Shown: piece by piece, positions 6,020 through 7,818 of the stretch
Numbering within the stretch: the first letter of the stretch is position 1
How the letters are laid out: each line of letters begins with the position of its first letter
Origin: Silvanigrellaceae bacterium
GTDB lineage: Bacteria > Bdellovibrionota > Oligoflexia > Silvanigrellales > Silvanigrellaceae
Direction: 5' to 3'
Length of the DNA: 7,818 bases
Assembly: GCA_947475135.1 (NCBI GenBank)
Contig: CANJMU010000025.1
Coordinates: 1-7,818, forward strand
Translations under genes and position numbers: made by a program
The notes under the pieces: generated by a model
What the model was told of the DNA's origin: nothing
Databases searched by the model: none
The model's input: only the letters and a program-made list of their open reading frames with translations

Positions 6020-7071
6020 TGGTTTCTGCTTCTCGTTATTTCAATCAGCCTTTTGACAGCTTTAGAATGATCTTTGTAGTTGTTTGAAAACACATGAGTT
6101 CCTTTTCCATTGGCAACAAAAAATAAATAATTCGTTTTTGCAGGGTGAATAATAGCCAAAATCGATCCTAATGAGGGATTTGCAATAGGGCCTTTAGGAA
6201 GTCCGTTCAGAGTATATGTATTATATGGCGAATAAGTGAGCAAATCTTTTTTGTGAATATTTCCATCATAATTTTTCCACATTCCGTAAATGACGGTTGG
6301 GTCGGATTGTAATTTCATATTTTTTTTCAGTCGATTCCAAAAAACAGAAGCTATTAAAGGCTTTTCGCTTTTTTCGCCACTCTCTTTTTCGATAATAGAG
6401 GCGAACGTGACAAGTTGATAAAGATCTAGATTTTTGAGTTGAGCCTCATTTTTTATTGCAGTTGTGATGTTTTTTTGAAACATAAGTAACATAGATGCTA
6501 TGACATTTATTGGTTTTTCACGGGGATCAAAAAAATAAGTTTGGGGAAAGAGAAAACCTTCGGCGCACTCAATTTTTTGATTTAATTTTAAAATCGAAAT
6601 AATTTTTTGAGAACAGATAGTTTCTAACCATTTTTCTTTTTTTGTATAGGGGAATATTTCTGAAAATTTATCGGAAATTTGGTAAATGTTCAGGCCTTCG
6701 GGAATTGTTACCTTAATTTTAAGAGAATCTCCATTGATAAATTTTTGAAGAATTGTCGATGGTGTATCTTGATTTGTTATCGAATAGGAGCCTGGTTTAA
6801 TTTTAGAATCATAATTAAAATATTTTCCATATAAAATAAACAATTTTGATTTTTTAAGGCCGTAGCTCTTTTCAAGATCGTAACAGACTTTTGAAAATGA
6901 AGTTCCCTCAGAAAGATAATACTCCCCTTCTTGTGATGTGAACTCAATCGGTGTGTGAAACCAATTTAAAAAATAAAAATAAAATCCTATGAAAAAAAAC
7001 ACGCAAGAAAAAAATGAAAATAAAAAAAAATTTTTCATGAAAGATGATTTTCTTTTTTTTAGATATCCCAT
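6016..7071 (-). CDS. mltG: Endolytic murein transglycosylase (YceG-like)
   Basis: A 351-residue membrane-anchored lytic transglycosylase that cuts nascent glycan strands in the periplasm and is thought to set strand length. A short basic cytoplasmic N-terminus precedes one very Phe-rich transmembrane segment (about 15-35). The LysM-like subdomain follows, with KPGSYSI (92-98), then IPEGLNIYQI (123-132) and EGFLFPQTYFF (171-181). The YceG catalytic region holds ASIIEKESG (224-232), whose EKE (E228/E230) contains the catalytic glutamate, then LQSDPTVIYGM (254-264), YNTYTLNGLPKGPIANP and HPAKTNYLFFV. Length and motif order are close to E. coli MltG (340 residues). The start at 7071 is supported by GGAG seven bases upstream and overlaps the serine hydrolase gene by 13 bases. 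A second ATG at 7038 would remove only 11 residues and keep the anchor. The stop overlaps the next gene as ATGA. Coupling to a penicillin-binding-like hydrolase agrees with a cell-wall role. Confidence 0.96.
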   Translation of the reverse strand: MGYLKKRKSSFMKNFFLFSFFSCVFFFIGFYFYFLNWFHTPIEFTSQEGEYYLSEGTSFSKVCYDLEKSYGLKKSKLFILYGKYFNYDSKIKPGSYSITNQDTPSTILQKFINGDSLKIKVTIPEGLNIYQISDKFSEIFPYTKKEKWLETICSQKIISILKLNQKIECAEGFLFPQTYFFDPREKPINVIASMLLMFQKNITTAIKNEAQLKNLDLYQLVTFASIIEKESGEKSEKPLIASVFWNRLKKNMKLQSDPTVIYGMWKNYDGNIHKKDLLTYSPYNTYTLNGLPKGPIANPSLGSILAIIHPAKTNYLFFVANGKGTHVFSNNYKDHSKAVKRLIEITRSRNQ

Positions 7072-7818
7072 AATAATTCTCCAATATGATTTCTAGTTGT
7101 GAAAAGATTTGGTGGATTTCTGTAAATATTTGATTGAAATACTTTTATTTTTCTTTGATTTTCCATCATCATTTTTTTAATATCGTGTTCTTGGATTTTT
7201 TGAAATTTTTCATCAAAAGAATAAAATTCATTTAAATTTTTATCGATATCTGTAAAAATATAAATTCTTGGTGGCCTTTTTTTATTTAAAAAGGAACGAC
7301 AAGCTGTGCGATTTGTCAGTAACATATGAAATAAATTTTTATCACTTTCTGGGTTTTGATAAAACCAAAAACTTGTTCCTGAATATCCAAGATGACCATA
7401 AACCTGATTTAAATTTTTTTCAAAAGAAACGGCACTTGATTGTTTAATTTGAAAAGACTTATCCAGTCCTTCTCGAAACTTGTTATCATTTCTTTGTTCC
7501 AAAGACTTTTTTTTCCATTCTTGAATAAAATAGCATGTAGAACGAGAAACATCATAAATAGATCCAATGAAACCCGTATGTCCAGATAAAATCTCTGCTC
7601 TTAAATAATTCTCGGCCAGAATATTTCCATTTGTGTCACTCGTATAGAAGATATTTTTTTTTGAAATATTTAAATTTTTTGTTCTATTTTTTATGGAATA
7701 AGGATAACAGGGAATTGCAATTTTGGGGTCATAATTCCAATAAGCTAGTTTATAGTTGGTGTTTAAAACTTGATTTAAATCAATAAATTTTTTTTGAAGA
7801 TTGCTTGCATTGGTCGAA
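7059..7818 (-). CDS. Beta-lactamase-fold serine hydrolase, C-terminal part (start beyond window)
   Basis: This frame is open from the right edge (first full codon at 7817) and gives 252 residues before the TAA. Two short blocks point to the serine hydrolase/beta-lactamase (COG1680-like) family. SGHTGFIGS (7560-7586) corresponds to the GHAGLFST region, and GHLGYSGTSFWF followed by LLTNR corresponds to the usual GHTGFTGTSLW...LTNR, with HLG in place of the HTG third catalytic box. IAIPCYPYSIKNR may match the IAPTE...R segment. The catalytic Ser-x-x-Lys and Tyr motifs would lie upstream, outside the window, so activity cannot be judged. A TTG at 7502 could be taken as a start, but the conserved GHTG block lies upstream of it in the same frame, so the gene must be longer. 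The sequence is Lys/Asn-rich and divergent. Its overlap with mltG suggests a joint role in peptidoglycan processing (a DD-peptidase or amide/ester hydrolase), which is inference. Confidence 0.77.
   Translation of the reverse strand, partial: STNASNLQKKFIDLNQVLNTNYKLAYWNYDPKIAIPCYPYSIKNRTKNLNISKKNIFYTSDTNGNILAENYLRAEILSGHTGFIGSIYDVSRSTCYFIQEWKKKSLEQRNDNKFREGLDKSFQIKQSSAVSFEKNLNQVYGHLGYSGTSFWFYQNPESDKNLFHMLLTNRTACRSFLNKKRPPRIYIFTDIDKNLNEFYSFDEKFQKIQEHDIKKMMMENQRKIKVFQSNIYRNPPNLFTTRNHIGELLWDI
7079..7082 (-). promoter_or_regulatory. Shine-Dalgarno that favours the upstream mltG start
   Basis: GGAG on the minus strand lies seven bases before the ATG at 7071 and within the end of the serine hydrolase gene. 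The alternative ATG at 7038 has only an A-rich AAAAGAAAA before it, so the longer form is preferred. Confidence 0.65.

Noticed and set aside
5550..6087. Plus-strand open frames opposite the rsm22-like and mltG genes
   Set aside because: Short frames antisense to genes with clear family motifs, with no independent support.
7500..7502. TTG as the start of the serine hydrolase gene
   Set aside because: The frame stays open to the window edge and carries the conserved GHTGFIGS block upstream, so this is an internal codon of a longer gene.
1..7818. Mobile element, defence island or other wholly new system
   Set aside because: No transposase, integrase, nuclease, toxin-antitoxin pair or repeat array is visible. 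Every gene belongs to a recognisable housekeeping or envelope family and base composition looks uniform.

Overview
The window is a tightly packed stretch of chromosome in which all seven recognisable genes lie on the minus strand, so transcription runs from high to low coordinates. The DNA is AT-rich (roughly one third G+C by eye) with many A and T runs inside genes. No mobile element, tRNA, rRNA, CRISPR array or defence gene is visible. The gene content (MltG, DedA, POT and MscS families, and an aspartyl-tRNA synthetase whose motif 2 resembles the alphaproteobacterial type) suggests a low-GC Gram-negative bacterium of proteobacterial or Bdellovibrionota/Oligoflexia type. That placement is inference and cannot be settled from this window.

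In order of transcription the layout is as follows. (1) 7818-7059: C-terminal 252 residues of a serine hydrolase of the beta-lactamase/penicillin-binding-like fold, cut by the window edge. (2) 7071-6016: mltG, endolytic murein transglycosylase. (3) 6019-4871: an Rsm22/METTL17-family methyltransferase-like protein with a probable four-cysteine Fe-S site. (4) 4859-3051: aspS. (5) A 100-base intergenic gap with a 7-bp hairpin and a weak promoter candidate. (6) 2950-1604: a POT-family proton-coupled peptide transporter that lacks the usual two extra helices. (7) 1594-953: a DedA-family membrane protein. (8) 960-1: an MscS-family mechanosensitive channel, cut by the other window edge.

Spacing divides the genes into two compact groups. 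In the upstream group, the hydrolase and mltG overlap by 13 bases, mltG and the rsm22-like gene overlap as ATGA, and the rsm22-like gene and aspS are 11 bases apart with the aspS Shine-Dalgarno overlapping the preceding stop codon. In the downstream group, the POT and dedA genes are 9 bases apart, and dedA and mscS overlap by 8 bases. The upstream group joins peptidoglycan processing to ribosome and tRNA functions. The downstream group is made only of inner-membrane transport and osmotic-stress proteins. The two could form one long operon or two, depending on whether the 100-base gap holds a promoter.

No wholly new system is apparent. The points most worth following are the bacterial Rsm22-like Fe-S protein coupled to aspS, the 12-helix POT transporter with an altered substrate pocket, and the mixed tRNA-discrimination signature of the AspRS.
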